A DNA stretch of 44,547 bases from an uncultured Prevotellaceae bacterium (GCA_947165675.1 CAMVBJ010000028.1:1-44547), one strand, 5' to 3'. Shown: positions 18,160-28,010, numbered from the stretch's first letter. A program made the numbers and translations. The notes: generated from the sequence alone by a model not told the origin.

Positions 18160-18353
18160 GATTGCAAGACGGTTTTTAAATTGAATGATAATTATCTAAC
18201 GGACGAAATGACGTAATCTTATATCGCTCATTAGGGTTTCATCAAAAAAAAAGACGGGTCTCCCCTATCGTCAAGAAGCAGCAGATCAAGGGAAATATTG
18301 TTAACAAAACTTATAGTTGACGGCGGGTGACATGATGATTGCAGGAATTTTAG

Positions 18354-18361
18354 TAATTTTG
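18354..18361 (+). promoter_or_regulatory. Predicted -7 box for the parE unit
   Basis: TAATTTTG followed by CAGG lies 26 bases before the parE ATG at 18388. No TTTG was found at 19 bases upstream. Confidence 0.55.
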
Positions 18362-18387
18362 CAGGTTAAAATGCAGATTATCACTTT

Positions 18388-20370
18388 ATGTCACAAGACA
18401 AGCAGAATCATATAGAAGAGCCCGAGTTGAACGAGGGTCAGCAGCAGGCGAGCGACTTTGGCGGCTACGAGAAGTTGATCACGCTTTCACCGCGTGAACA
18501 CATCCGCCAGCGCCCGGGCATGTACATCGGCAAGTTGGGCGACGGCTCCCAGGACGACGATGGCATCTACGTGCTCATCAAGGAGGTCATCGACAACAGT
18601 ATCGACGAGTTCAACACGGGATATGCCAAGCCCACCATCGACATCGACGTCGTGGACGGCATGGTGACCATCCGCGACTACGGCCGCGGCATCCCCCTGG
18701 ACCAGGTCAAGGACGCATCGAGCAAGATGAACACCGGTGCCAAGTATGACACCCAGACCTACAAGCGCTCGGTCGGCTTGAACGGCGTGGGCATCAAGGC
18801 GGTCAACGCCCTGTCCACCGAGTTCTACATCCGCAGCGTGCGCGACGGTCAGTGCTCATCGGTACTCTACCACGAGGGACTAGTTGTGGAAGAGACCGGC
18901 ATCATCGCGGCTGCCGAGGGCGAGGACAACGGCACTCTCGTCAGGTTCAAGCCCGATGCTACAATCTTCAAGAACTACGAGTTCCGCGACGAGACCATCG
19001 AGGCCATGATCAAGAACTACTCCTACTTGAACACGGGTCTCACGCTCACACTCAACGGCAAGAAATACCACTCGCGCAACGGCTTGAGCGACCTGGTCAA
19101 GGACAAGATGACCAACGACCCGCTGTACCCGCTCATGCACTTCACCGGCGATGACATCGAGGTGGTCATCACCCACGCCGCCCAGCTGGGAGAGGAGTTC
19201 TACTCCTTTGTCAACGGTCAGCACACGACCCAGGGTGGCACACACCAGAGCGCCTTCCGCGAGGCCCTGTCAAGGACCATCAAGGAGTTCTACGGCAAGA
19301 ACTTTGAGTACAGCGACATCCGCAACGGCATTGTCGCCGCCATCAGCATTAAGGTCGAGGAACCCGTGTTCGAGTCCCAGACCAAGATCAAGTTGGGCAG
19401 CAGCATCATGTGGAAGGATGGCCCCACCATCTACAAGTATATCAACGACTTCATCAAGAAGGAGCTGGACGACTACCTGCACAAAGCACCCGAGACCGCC
19501 GAAGTGCTGCTCAAGAAAATCCAGGACAACGAGCGCGAGCGCAAAGCTATTGCAGGCGTGAGCAAGCAAGTGCGCGAGAACGTCAAGAAGGCAGCCCTGC
19601 ACAACGACAAGTTGCGCGACTGCCGTGTACACTTCAACGACTCACGCGCCCCCAAGGATAACGATCGACGCGACGACAGTTCCATCTTCATCACCGAGGG
19701 TCTGAGTGCAAGTGGCTCGATCACCAAGATACGCGACGTGGAGACCCAAGCCGTGTTCTCGCTGCGTGGCAAACCGTTGAACACCTACGGCCTCGACCCC
19801 AAGAAGGTGATCACCAACGTCGAGTTTGCCCTGCTGCAAGCCGCCCTCAACATCGAGGACGGCATCGACGGCCTGCGTTACAACAAGGTCATCATCGCCA
19901 CCGATGCCGATGTTGACGGCATGCACATCCGACTGCTGTTGTTGACCTACTTCCTGCAATTTTGCCCGGAATTGATCAAGACGGGCCACCTGTACATCTT
20001 GCAGACGCCGCTCTTCCGCGTGCTCAACAAGAAAGAGGCCAAGCGCAAGAACCGCTCCACCAAGCGCGAGGCCAAGCCTCAGAAGGTAGAGACCTACTAC
20101 TGCTACAGTGACGAGGAGCGCCTGGCGGCCCTCAACAAGTTAGGCGATGCTGCCGAGATCACCCGATTTAAGGGACTTGGAGAAATCTCGCCCGACGAGT
20201 TCAAGGACTTTATCGGTCCCGAGATGAGGCTCGACCGCGTACAGTTGCGCAAGGAGGACTCCGTCAAGCAGATGCTCGCTTTCTTCATGGGTAAGAACAC
20301 GATGGAGCGCCAGAGTTTTATTATTGACAACCTTGTAAACGAGGACGATGAAGACATCACAGTGCACTAA
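18388..20370 (+). CDS. parE: DNA topoisomerase IV subunit B (ParE)
   Basis: The 660-residue protein has the type IIA topoisomerase B-subunit layout: GHKL ATPase (about 30-240, with [10 protein letters not shown] and the glycine-rich [14 protein letters not shown]), transducer domain (about 250-420) and Toprim domain (about 430-550, with [10 protein letters not shown] and [11 protein letters not shown]), then a C-terminal [12 protein letters not shown] segment. The order and sequence fit Bacteroidetes ParE rather than GyrB. The first Toprim motif reads EGLSA where EGDSA is the form I expect; the metal-ligand Glu and DAD motif are kept. ParC is not adjacent. It overlaps coaD by 23 bases and heads the unit parE-coaD-S41 protease. 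Confidence 0.92.
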   Translation: MSQDKQNHIEEPELNEGQQQASDFGGYEKLITLSPREHIRQRPGMYIGKLGDGSQDDDGIYVLIKEVIDNSIDEFNTGYAKPTIDIDVVDGMVTIRDYGRGIPLDQVKDASSKMNTGAKYDTQTYKRSVGLNGVGIKAVNALSTEFYIRSVRDGQCSSVLYHEGLVVEETGIIAAAEGEDNGTLVRFKPDATIFKNYEFRDETIEAMIKNYSYLNTGLTLTLNGKKYHSRNGLSDLVKDKMTNDPLYPLMHFTGDDIEVVITHAAQLGEEFYSFVNGQHTTQGGTHQSAFREALSRTIKEFYGKNFEYSDIRNGIVAAISIKVEEPVFESQTKIKLGSSIMWKDGPTIYKYINDFIKKELDDYLHKAPETAEVLLKKIQDNERERKAIAGVSKQVRENVKKAALHNDKLRDCRVHFNDSRAPKDNDRRDDSSIFITEGLSASGSITKIRDVETQAVFSLRGKPLNTYGLDPKKVITNVEFALLQAALNIEDGIDGLRYNKVIIATDADVDGMHIRLLLLTYFLQFCPELIKTGHLYILQTPLFRVLNKKEAKRKNRSTKREAKPQKVETYYCYSDEERLAALNKLGDAAEITRFKGLGEISPDEFKDFIGPEMRLDRVQLRKEDSVKQMLAFFMGKNTMERQSFIIDNLVNEDDEDITVH

Positions 20371-20866
20371 CCAAGATCATGGCAGGGGCCGCGTGGCACT
20401 CTTCCCTGGATCATTCGACCCGTTCACCCGTGGCCACGAGTCCATCGTGAGGCGCGCGTTACCGCTATTCGACAAGTTGATTATCGCCATCGGCGTGAAT
20501 GCCGACAAACACGCATTCATGACCATGGAGCAGCGACAAGCGTGGATCAAGAGCGTCTTCAAGAACGACCCGCGCGTGCAAGTCATCACCTACACTGGCT
20601 TGACCGTGGATGTCGCTCGCGAGGTGGGCGCTGGGTTCATCGTGCGTGGCGTCAGGCTCATCCAGGACTTCGAGAATGAGAAGCACCTGGCCGAGGTCAA
20701 CCGCGACTTGACCGGTATCGAGACGATCCTGCTCTACACGCTGCCCGAGTACAGCCACATCAGCAGCAGCATCGTGCGCGAGCTGGTGCGCTATGGCCAG
20801 GATGTGAGCAAGTACCTGCCCGAGGGGTTGAAATTGGAAGAGTTTGGAGTAGTTATTAGAAGTTAG
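20348..20866 (+). CDS. coaD: Pantetheine-phosphate adenylyltransferase
   Basis: The 172-residue protein catalyses the penultimate step of coenzyme A synthesis, transferring AMP from ATP to 4'-phosphopantetheine. The nucleotidyltransferase signature is present as [12 protein letters not shown] (TxGH form), with the later motif [14 protein letters not shown] and the C-terminal [13 protein letters not shown]. The start at 20348 overlaps the parE reading frame by 23 bases; the first 15 residues are extra to the core fold. A later start is not available as ATG before the signature, so this start is accepted. Confidence 0.95.
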   Translation: MKTSQCTNQDHGRGRVALFPGSFDPFTRGHESIVRRALPLFDKLIIAIGVNADKHAFMTMEQRQAWIKSVFKNDPRVQVITYTGLTVDVAREVGAGFIVRGVRLIQDFENEKHLAEVNRDLTGIETILLYTLPEYSHISSSIVRELVRYGQDVSKYLPEGLKLEEFGVVIRS

Positions 20867-20900
20867 GAGTTTTTTTTGAGTGAAAAACGACATTCACATT

Positions 20901-22541
20901 ATGAAGAAGATATTTTTTGTTGTGGGGCTTTGCCTGTCACTGTCAGTAGGCATGAGCGCCCAGCGCGCTATGCCCCAAGCGATGCAGAAGTTGTTGAACG
21001 CCGAGTATGCCATCACAAGCCTGTATGTGGACTCGGTCAATGAGGACAGACTCATCGAGGACGCCATTAAGGGCATGCTGGAGAGCCTGGATCCCCACTC
21101 GTCCTACACCGACGCCAAGGAAACCAAAGAACTTGAAGAGCCCTTGCAAGGTGAATTCAGCGGCGTGGGCATCCAGTTCAACATGAATAAGGACACCCTA
21201 TATGTCATACAGACGGTACCTGGTGGCCCCAGCGAGCGAGTGGGCGTGCTGGCAGGCGACCGTATCATCTATGTCAACGACACGGTGATCGCTGGCGTGA
21301 AGATGAAGAACAGCGATATACAGAAGCGCCTGCGTGGCAAGAAAGGCACCCAGGTTACCATCAAGGTGCAGCGCCCAGGCGTCAAGGACTTGATCACCTT
21401 CCGCATTACGCGCGACAACATCCCTCTGCACAGCATCGACGCCCAGTATATGCTTGATGACCACACTGGCTACTTGAGGATCTCACGCTTCGGCGCCAAG
21501 ACTCACGAGGAGATGATGGAAGCAATCCAGAAGCTCACAAATCAAGGCATGACCCAACTCGTGATGGACCTGAGCGACAACGGCGGTGGCTACCTGAATG
21601 CCGCTATCGACATGTGCAACGAGTTCCTGGACCGAGGCCAGCTCATGGTCTATACCCAGGGTGACAATTCGCCCCGCAACGAGGCTAACGCTAACGGCTG
21701 GGGCGAATACAAGGACCTGCACCTGATAGTGATCGTCAACCAGTACTCAGCATCGGCAGCCGAAATCTTTGCCGGCGCCATGCAGGACTGGGACCGTGCC
21801 GTGATCGTGGGCCGCAGGACATTTGGCAAGGGACTGGTGCAGAGGCCCATCAAGTTTGAGGATGGCTCAATGATGCGTCTGACTGTGGCACGCTACTACA
21901 CTCCCAGCGGACGCTGTATCCAGAAGCCCTACAACCGCGGTGACAAAAAGGCCTACGAGAAAGAGCTGCTTGACCGCGCCAACGAGGGCGAGTACTACAA
22001 CCTGGACAGCATCCAGTTCAATGACACCCTGCGCTACACCACACGCTTGAATGGCCGCACCATCTATGGCGGTGGTGGCGTGATGCCCGACGTGTATGTG
22101 CCCATCGATACCAGCGAGTACTCGACCTACTACCGCGACCTGACTGCCAAGGGGATTATCAACCAATTTGCGATCAAGTACGTGGACAAGAACCGCAAGA
22201 GCATCACCAAGCAGTTCAAGACGCTCAAGCAATTTGACAACGGCTTCACTGTCACCGACGAGATGATGCGCGACTTCATCGCCATGGGCGAACAGGACAG
22301 CGTGAAGTATGACGAGGAGAAGTACCGCACGAGTGAACAGCTACTCAAGGACATCATCAAGGGGCTGATTGCCCGTGACGTGTATGGTGACCAGAGCGCT
22401 TACAGCGTCATCATCAACCACCGCAACCGCGATCTGAAAGCCGCTATCGAGGTACTCAACGACCGCGAGCGCTACAATCGCCTGTTACGCGAGGGCAACC
22501 CTGAGTACGAGCGACTGGTCAAGCGCCACGATTCCAAGTAA
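20901..22541 (+). CDS. S41 family C-terminal processing protease (CtpA-like)
   Basis: The 546-residue exported protein has a signal peptide (MKKIFFVVGLCLSLS, cleaved near MSAQ), an N-terminal helical region, a PDZ domain (about 85-170, with FSGVGIQFNMNKDTLYVI and GGPSERVGVLAGDRI) and an S41 catalytic core. The Ser-Lys dyad is intact: Ser285 in YSASAAEIFAG and Lys310 in RTFGKGLVQ, 25 residues apart as in Tsp/Prc. Such enzymes trim or degrade periplasmic proteins from their C-termini. ATG 20901 is preferred over GTG 20880 because it begins the signal peptide. It lies 34 bases after coaD, most likely in the same transcript. Confidence 0.92.
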   Translation: MKKIFFVVGLCLSLSVGMSAQRAMPQAMQKLLNAEYAITSLYVDSVNEDRLIEDAIKGMLESLDPHSSYTDAKETKELEEPLQGEFSGVGIQFNMNKDTLYVIQTVPGGPSERVGVLAGDRIIYVNDTVIAGVKMKNSDIQKRLRGKKGTQVTIKVQRPGVKDLITFRITRDNIPLHSIDAQYMLDDHTGYLRISRFGAKTHEEMMEAIQKLTNQGMTQLVMDLSDNGGGYLNAAIDMCNEFLDRGQLMVYTQGDNSPRNEANANGWGEYKDLHLIVIVNQYSASAAEIFAGAMQDWDRAVIVGRRTFGKGLVQRPIKFEDGSMMRLTVARYYTPSGRCIQKPYNRGDKKAYEKELLDRANEGEYYNLDSIQFNDTLRYTTRLNGRTIYGGGGVMPDVYVPIDTSEYSTYYRDLTAKGIINQFAIKYVDKNRKSITKQFKTLKQFDNGFTVTDEMMRDFIAMGEQDSVKYDEEKYRTSEQLLKDIIKGLIARDVYGDQSAYSVIINHRNRDLKAAIEVLNDRERYNRLLREGNPEYERLVKRHDSK

Positions 22542-22579
22542 TGATCGATTCACCATTAATCTGTTATTGACGCATCGTG

Positions 22580-22993
22580 ATGAAGTCTTGGATTATATTA
22601 TTGTTTACGGCCAGCATTACGGCACTCCTCTGGATCATCATGCCAAGGGAGTTGTCCGCAGCTGCCGTACCCCCCAGCGCTATCCAAGGCGAATACAAGG
22701 CCCCTGCTGATTCTCAACCTGTCACCGACGAGTATGGCTTCCTGAACAGCGCGCCGGTTCAGATTCCCGCATTGACGCCCAGCCAGTCATCGCGACTGGT
22801 AACACCGGCCAAGTATCGAGTCTCGCTGATGCGTACCAACATCCTCAGGCGCAGTACAAACCGTCTGAGTGCCAATATTTACACACCGATTGCCGCTACC
22901 GGGCGCCTGATCATTGAACGCATGAGCGCCCCCCTGCGGTCGATGAGAGCAGTTCACTTTTATGTTCTTGAACTTTGCCGATTGTTGTGTTAG
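22580..22993 (+). CDS. Hypothetical membrane or exported small protein
   Basis: The 137-residue product has one hydrophobic N-terminal segment (ILLFTASITALLWIIM, about 4-20) and a Pro/Ala/Ser-rich, basic remainder (SLMRTNILRRSTNRLSAN). I recognise no family. Codon usage resembles that of the neighbours, which supports a real gene. It lies 38 bases after the S41 protease in the same direction and may be the last gene of that unit. GTG 22577 is an alternative start. A spurious call is possible. Confidence 0.5.
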   Translation: MKSWIILLFTASITALLWIIMPRELSAAAVPPSAIQGEYKAPADSQPVTDEYGFLNSAPVQIPALTPSQSSRLVTPAKYRVSLMRTNILRRSTNRLSANIYTPIAATGRLIIERMSAPLRSMRAVHFYVLELCRLLC

Positions 22994-23044
22994 CCCACCG
23001 CTGAGCTGAAGGATCATTCCCGATTTCCTTAATTCATCAATTTT

Positions 23045-23066
23045 CCTGCCGTTATTCAACGGCAGG
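23045..23066. other. Perfect 9-bp hairpin without T-run
   Basis: CCTGCCGTT (23045-23053) and AACGGCAGG (23058-23066) form a perfect stem around a 4-base loop, between the small exported gene and the 23166 gene. No run of T follows on either strand, so it may end the upstream transcript or act as a leader structure. Confidence 0.5.
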
Positions 23067-23165
23067 AGTGTCTATCTCACGATGGTTTGTCATTACAATC
23101 TCGAGATGAGACTCACTTATTATCAACACAACACTTGTATTACAACTATTAAAAAACACAACAAT

Positions 23166-23561
23166 ATGGCAAATTTCAACAAACTGGCTATGTCAGACGA
23201 ACTGTTATCACGCAAAGACCTGAGTGTCACTTCATCCATGTTAGGACTGAGTAAGAAGCTCGTGTATAGTACCACAGGCGCTACTGTCAACGTGAAGAAA
23301 TACAACTTCAATTCCGAGGCTGTCGCCCACCTGCAACGGGTGATCGAGAGTGACGGCAAGGGGCTCGCCGCAGCCGTCAAGGCCTGCCGCGTCCAGAAGT
23401 TAGAAATCGGCAACATAGAGCTCGATGCCTGCATCTCTACCGATAAGCAATTTGTCGCCCTGCAGCTCCTGCAATTCATCGACTACACTTACCAGTCCAT
23501 TAGCAAGGTAGCGTTCTATGAGGGTGATCAGGCCCAACTTGTCGCATCGATTTTAGACTAA
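23166..23561 (+). CDS. Hypothetical cytosolic protein
   Basis: The 131-residue product starts at ATG 23166 (MANFNKLAMSDELLSRKDL). A longer reading frame to 23082 is unlikely because it adds a non-conserved-looking leader rich in His, Tyr and Thr. There is no signal peptide or membrane segment. The sequence alternates helices and strands (EAVAHLQRVIESDGKGLAAAVKACRVQKLEIG). I recognise no family. It lies 37 bases before the antiporter gene and may be expressed with it. Confidence 0.65.
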   Translation: MANFNKLAMSDELLSRKDLSVTSSMLGLSKKLVYSTTGATVNVKKYNFNSEAVAHLQRVIESDGKGLAAAVKACRVQKLEIGNIELDACISTDKQFVALQLLQFIDYTYQSISKVAFYEGDQAQLVASILD

Positions 23562-23598
23562 CAAACGATTAAACCGCACGCACTATTAATTATAAGAA

Positions 23599-24915
23599 AT
23601 GTTGACTATTGCGATAGTAGCCGTCTTCATGACGGGATATGCTTGCATTGCATTGGAGAGTGTAATTAAAGTGAACAAGGCCGCCATCGCCCTGCTCATG
23701 TTTGTGGCCTGCTGGACATTGTTCATGCTGGCTCCTGAAATCTATTTTCCTGGAACCAAGGACGCTATCGGGGCGGCTTTGGAGTCGATTGAGAGCTGCC
23801 TGGGCGAGACCTCAACGACACTGTTCTTCCTGATGGGCGCCATGACCATTGTCGAGGTGGTGGACCAGAACGGAGGATTCAACTTCGTGCGCGACTTGCT
23901 GGGGACGACCTCTAAGCGCAAGTTGCTATGGCGCATTGCGTTGATGACCTTCTTCTTGAGCGCCATTCTTGACAATCTCACCACGAGTATTGTCTTGATC
24001 ATGGTTTTGCGCAAACTCGTTCCGCTGCGCCATGACCGCCTCATCTATGACGCAATCATTGTGATTGCCGCCAACTCGGGCGGAGCCTTCTCGCCTATCG
24101 GTGACGTGACCACCATCATGCTGTGGAACAGTGGAATGATTACCGCCGCAAGAACCATTGCCAGCTTGCTCATTCCATCGCTATTGTCAATGCTGATTCC
24201 AGCCTGGCTCTTGCAGTTTGATCTCAAGGGAACACTGCAGCAGGTGGACGATGACCGCCCCGCCACCAGCGAACAGGAGTTGAAAGCATGGGAACGCAAG
24301 ACCGTTTTTGTGCTGGGGGTTGGTGGATTGATCTTTGTCCCCATCTTCCGCTATCTGACCGACTTGCCCCCGTTTATGGGGATTCTTTTCGTGCTTGCCA
24401 TGCTATGGATAACGACAGAGCTCTTCTATGCCCACCTCAAGGTCGATGAGACGGCATCTCACCGCGTGGCACGTCTGTTGTCACACATCGACATGGCGAC
24501 GATACTCTTCTTCCTGGGCATCCTCATGGCCGTTAACTGCCTCAAGCAGATTGGCATTCTCACAACTTTAGGGCAATGGCTGGACAGCGTCTCGGGCGGT
24601 AATCACTACCTGGTAACGGGCATCATCGGCATCGTGTCAAGCATTGTGGACAATGTGCCGCTGGTTGCTGGTTGCATGGGCATGTATCCGCTCGCCACTG
24701 CTGGCGACATGGCTGTGGACGGCACGTTCTGGCAACTGCTGGCCTATTGTGCTGGTGTGGGCGGATCGATGCTCATTATCGGATCGGCTGCCGGTGTGGT
24801 AGTCATGGGACTGGAGGGAATCTCCTTCGGATGGTACCTCAAGCGCATCACGCCCATCGCTCTGGCAGGATATCTCGCAGGAATGCTTGGCTACTGGCTC
24901 CAGACTCTATTATAG
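23599..24915 (+). CDS. nhaD: NhaD-type sodium:proton antiporter
   Basis: The 438-residue membrane protein belongs to the IT superfamily NhaD group: about 12 helices and the motifs LGETSTTLFFLMGAMTIVEVV, SAILDNLTTSIV and ANSGGAFSPIGDVTTIMLW, followed by SSIVDNVPLVA in the second half. The two LDN/VDN repeats reflect the family's inverted topology. It exports Na+ or Li+ in exchange for protons. In Bacteroidales this family accompanies sodium-based energetics, and a sodium-coupled symporter is encoded nearby at 28047. It is followed by a bidirectional terminator shared with the convergent PrsW gene. Confidence 0.93.
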   Translation: MLTIAIVAVFMTGYACIALESVIKVNKAAIALLMFVACWTLFMLAPEIYFPGTKDAIGAALESIESCLGETSTTLFFLMGAMTIVEVVDQNGGFNFVRDLLGTTSKRKLLWRIALMTFFLSAILDNLTTSIVLIMVLRKLVPLRHDRLIYDAIIVIAANSGGAFSPIGDVTTIMLWNSGMITAARTIASLLIPSLLSMLIPAWLLQFDLKGTLQQVDDDRPATSEQELKAWERKTVFVLGVGGLIFVPIFRYLTDLPPFMGILFVLAMLWITTELFYAHLKVDETASHRVARLLSHIDMATILFFLGILMAVNCLKQIGILTTLGQWLDSVSGGNHYLVTGIIGIVSSIVDNVPLVAGCMGMYPLATAGDMAVDGTFWQLLAYCAGVGGSMLIIGSAAGVVVMGLEGISFGWYLKRITPIALAGYLAGMLGYWLQTLL

Positions 24916-24941
24916 AGTTAATGGACACCTCACACGTGAAC

Positions 24942-24984
24942 AATGAACCGCATGTCGTCCTCAAGACAATATGCGGTTCATTTT
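24942..24984. terminator. Bidirectional terminator between nhaD and the PrsW-type gene
   Basis: A perfect 12-bp stem (24942-24953 with 24971-24982, AATGAACCGCAT) and 17-base loop separate two convergent genes, followed by TTTT on the plus strand. Confidence 0.8.
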
Positions 24985-24994
24985 AATCAGACGT

Positions 24995-25750
24995 TTACTG
25001 GCCCGGGAGGGGCGGTGGCGTTGTCGAGTCGTTGCCGGGAAACGGTGGTGGTGACATCCGGTCATGATCTCGTTGCTGCAACTCATTGATGCGGTTCATC
25101 GTACTCTTGTACACTCGCCAGATGAGCAACAGGAACAAGCCGTTGATAACGACCGACAAGGCAGGATAGATGCCTTCACTGAAAGCCAATGCATCATACA
25201 CCCAGTGAATCAAGACCGGCACGGCCAGCACACATACTGCCGTAACCGTCGAGCGGTCGCCAAAGTGGCGCTTGCTGTAAAAGTAGCCCATAGCGCAGGC
25301 GATGGCAAAATGAGCCGGCACCGCTGTGATGCCTCGAACAATTCCGGTCCCTATCCAGTCATCGCTCTGCACGAGGTACAAGATGTTTTCGGTTCCGGCA
25401 AAACCCAGTCCCACACAGGCAGCATAAACGATACCATCAAAGTACTCGTCATAGTAAGGATTGTTGCGCAGGAAGAGCCACAGCATCAACAACTTGGCCA
25501 TCTCCTCGGGCAAAGCGGCAGCAAACAGCGCCGTGGACACAGCTCCCGAGAATGAGCCCAAGTCATAGGTAAACAATCCTACTATACCGAGCAACTGGGT
25601 GATGACCAACGTGACAAATGTCGAGCCCACACCATACAGGAAGGCCTTGACAAGCATTCGCAACGGCTCGGGGCGCAATGAGTCCTTCTGATAAATCCAC
25701 CAGCCCAAAATCACAGCTGGTATCAATGCCGTAATAATAATGAGAAGCAT
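24995..25750 (-). CDS. PrsW-type intramembrane metalloprotease
   Basis: The 251-residue protein has about eight predicted helices and the three PrsW motifs: FAAALPEEMAKLL (Glu-Glu), GFAGTENILYL (Glu-Asn) and ITAVPAHFAIACAMG (His). PrsW is a CAAX/ABI-superfamily protease that cuts membrane anti-sigma factors in Firmicutes; the Bacteroidetes target is unknown. I prefer ATG 25750: the longer GTG start at 25771 lies inside the upstream gene's terminator stem. The C-terminus ends in a Pro-rich tail (PPPFPGNDSTTPPPLPGQ). Confidence 0.87.
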   Translation of the reverse strand: MLLIIITALIPAVILGWWIYQKDSLRPEPLRMLVKAFLYGVGSTFVTLVITQLLGIVGLFTYDLGSFSGAVSTALFAAALPEEMAKLLMLWLFLRNNPYYDEYFDGIVYAACVGLGFAGTENILYLVQSDDWIGTGIVRGITAVPAHFAIACAMGYFYSKRHFGDRSTVTAVCVLAVPVLIHWVYDALAFSEGIYPALSVVINGLFLLLIWRVYKSTMNRINELQQRDHDRMSPPPFPGNDSTTPPPLPGQ

Positions 25751-25768
25751 CGGTTGTCTTGATAAATA

Positions 25769-25802
25769 CACCCGATGACAGATAAGTGTCCATCATCGGG
25801 TG
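25769..25802 (-). terminator. Terminator after the dockerin/FGE-like gene
   Basis: CACCCGATGA (25769-25778) and TCATCGGGTG (25793-25802) form a perfect 10-bp stem with a 14-base loop, 30 bases after the stop codon of the minus-strand gene. Confidence 0.7.
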
Positions 25803-25832
25803 CACAGTTTGTTCCTTAGTTAGAATGATTCT

Positions 25833-27800
25833 TTACAGTGCCAATCGCAGGCCGATGGTGTAGAAACGCATGTCGGCAGACTCCTGACCACGGGCTGTCG
25901 TACGGCAATCCTTGGGCAAGCTGAACCAGCAACCGCCACGGATCACACGGTGGTTGTCAGCATTGCCCTGCTCCACGTCATAGGGGGCATAAACGTCACT
26001 GCACCACTCGTGCACATTACCACTCATGTCATACAGGCCCATCTCGTTGCCATGCTTCGAGCCCACAGCATGGGTGCCATAGTCCTCGCTGTCGGTACCG
26101 ACAACGTAGCTGTTGTTATAGTACCATGCCACCTCATCCAGCACGCCACTACCAGCATACAGGTAATCGCTGCTCTTGTTGGCTCCACGGGCAGCATACT
26201 CCCACTCGGCCTCGGTGGGCAGACGGAAGCTCTTACCCGTGATGGCATTCAGGCGGGCGATGAACTCTTGACAATCCTCCCAGCTCACTTGCTCAACAGG
26301 ACGCTGCAAGTCTCCAGAGAAACCACTGGGGTTAGTACCCATCACAGCTTGCCACAATTCCTGAGTCACCTCGGTTTGGCCGATGCTGTAAGGCTCAAGG
26401 GTCACCTCGTGGGCGGGCAACTCATCAACATTGGCAACGCCATTGTCAACCATTGCACTGTCAACGCCCATGGTAAAGGTGCCGCCCTCGATGGCCACCA
26501 TCTGGAACGAAACGCCATTCACCGTGAACATGCCGGGGATGGTATTGTAATTCTGCATGCGCTCGATAAACGAGTTGGCTGCACTCTGCAACTCATCAAA
26601 GTTCTCATCAAGTACCGAGCTGCAATCCAGCAGTAGCATGACCAGGGCACTGGAATAGGTGCTCTCGATGTCGGGCAGACGGTCAATCGTGAACTCGGTG
26701 CTACGCTCCCAGGCAGCCTGGTCCTCGACCCAGTACCACTCCTTGATGTTTTTCTTCACGATGCGCTCCTCGCTATCAAGCTGGATGCCGTCAAACACGA
26801 GGGTCACAAACATGCCATCAACACTTGTAGCAGCTACACTGTCACCTGCATTGCATGTCATGCCTTGATAAACGATATTGGTCAAGCTGCGCGTCTTGAG
26901 CGAGAAAGTACCCTCAATATAAACTTGGGAATTCTCGACGTTCTCAGCCTCCACCTCGTCAAAGGTGAAACGGATGCGTGTACCTGTACCCACACCAGGG
27001 AATACAAGGGTCAGATTCTCGGACATGTTGCGGCGAACCAGGTCATCGGCGATGCTCTGGAACTTGGTGTTCACCTCAGCCATGCTACTCACCTCCATGG
27101 CCTTGGTCGAATCACTCGACAGGGAGTACAGGTTGTTGCGGAACTGGGTGGCATCCTTCACGCCGTCATTGAGCAAGCCCACGGTATAGGCCTTGATGGA
27201 ACGGCCATAGACGCGCTCGTTGGTGATACGGCTCTTCAAGGCTGCGGCATACTCGGCCTCGGTATCATACTTGTCGGTCATCATCAGTGAACCCTGATCC
27301 AGACCCTCGGTGAAGGTTACAACAGCCACATTCTGCAAGTTCTCGGGACACTTGGCATGGCTCAGGTCGTTGAGCGCTTTATCTACCGAATGGTAGAGCA
27401 GACGGCCGGGCTGGGTTGTCAATGATGAGATGAAATCATTAAACTCGGTCACAGATGTCGAGTCGAGCAGAGAAATCTCCTTGGTATTGAGTGTCTGGTT
27501 GTAGCCAATCACACCCATGTACATACCCGTATCCACTGTGATGATCTGGGGACCGGTCAGGATAATGTCAATCAGAGCGTTGATATCGGCAATCGTGATA
27601 TCACCGTCATGGTTCACATCACAATTAGAGTCAATAATACCGCCCATGATGGCATCAATTACAACATTGACATCGGCAATCGTCACATCGCCATCGGCAT
27701 TCACGTCACCATCAACGTTGCTAACAATGTTGTGGCGCGGACCTGCCAACGCCATAGTAGCTGATAGTAAAATCAACGAAAAAAGAGTAGTCAGTCTCAT
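25833..27800 (-). CDS. Secreted protein with N-terminal dockerin-like repeats, VWA-like middle and FGE/SUMF1-like C-terminal domain
   Basis: The 655-residue product has a signal peptide (MRLTTLFSLILLSATMALA), directly followed by two dockerin-like loops (about 29-83: GDVNADGDVTIADVNVVID and CDVNHDGDITIADINALID). A middle region (about 90-420) includes VAVVTFTEGLDQGS, a VWA-like pattern, and a second stretch ALVMLLLDCSSVL. The last 215 residues are a formylglycine-generating-enzyme-type domain (MVAIEGGTFTMG, GQTEVTQELWQAVMG, LPTEAEWEYAARG, MSGNVHEWCSD, RVIRGGCW). The domain is usually a non-enzymatic fold in bacterial surface proteins. A dockerin at the N-terminus is unusual; most in this window are C-terminal. 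It is a single-gene unit. Function is unknown. Confidence 0.85.
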   Translation of the reverse strand: MRLTTLFSLILLSATMALAGPRHNIVSNVDGDVNADGDVTIADVNVVIDAIMGGIIDSNCDVNHDGDITIADINALIDIILTGPQIITVDTGMYMGVIGYNQTLNTKEISLLDSTSVTEFNDFISSLTTQPGRLLYHSVDKALNDLSHAKCPENLQNVAVVTFTEGLDQGSLMMTDKYDTEAEYAAALKSRITNERVYGRSIKAYTVGLLNDGVKDATQFRNNLYSLSSDSTKAMEVSSMAEVNTKFQSIADDLVRRNMSENLTLVFPGVGTGTRIRFTFDEVEAENVENSQVYIEGTFSLKTRSLTNIVYQGMTCNAGDSVAATSVDGMFVTLVFDGIQLDSEERIVKKNIKEWYWVEDQAAWERSTEFTIDRLPDIESTYSSALVMLLLDCSSVLDENFDELQSAANSFIERMQNYNTIPGMFTVNGVSFQMVAIEGGTFTMGVDSAMVDNGVANVDELPAHEVTLEPYSIGQTEVTQELWQAVMGTNPSGFSGDLQRPVEQVSWEDCQEFIARLNAITGKSFRLPTEAEWEYAARGANKSSDYLYAGSGVLDEVAWYYNNSYVVGTDSEDYGTHAVGSKHGNEMGLYDMSGNVHEWCSDVYAPYDVEQGNADNHRVIRGGCWFSLPKDCRTTARGQESADMRFYTIGLRLAL

Positions 27801-27883
27801 GTTTGCTATCGATAATTTTATTAGATAATTAAGTTTTTAATCTTGCCACACGTTATTATAGCCATAATACTATAATCAACCTA

Positions 27884-27891
27884 CAAAATTA
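27884..27891 (-). promoter_or_regulatory. Predicted -7 box for the dockerin/FGE-like gene
   Basis: The minus strand reads TAATTTTG, about 85 bases upstream of the start codon at 27800. The -33 position has TTGC rather than TTTG. Confidence 0.5.
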
Positions 27892-28010
27892 CTATTATTT
27901 CGTTCACATTGCAACAATAATTGGACAATATTTTATTAACAATCGGCACTATTTATGCAATTTCGGCAACAAGCAGGTGATCAGTGCGCCACTTTTACCG
28001 ATTTTTGCAG

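Noticed and set aside
23082-23165. Extended start of the 23166 hypothetical gene
   Set aside because: The additional 28 residues look like untranslated leader and the ATG at 23166 begins a more ordinary protein.
25950-26636. A 228-codon plus-strand frame opposite the dockerin/FGE-like gene
   Set aside because: It mirrors the codon pattern of a GC-rich gene on the other strand; the FGE motifs on the minus strand decide the coding strand.
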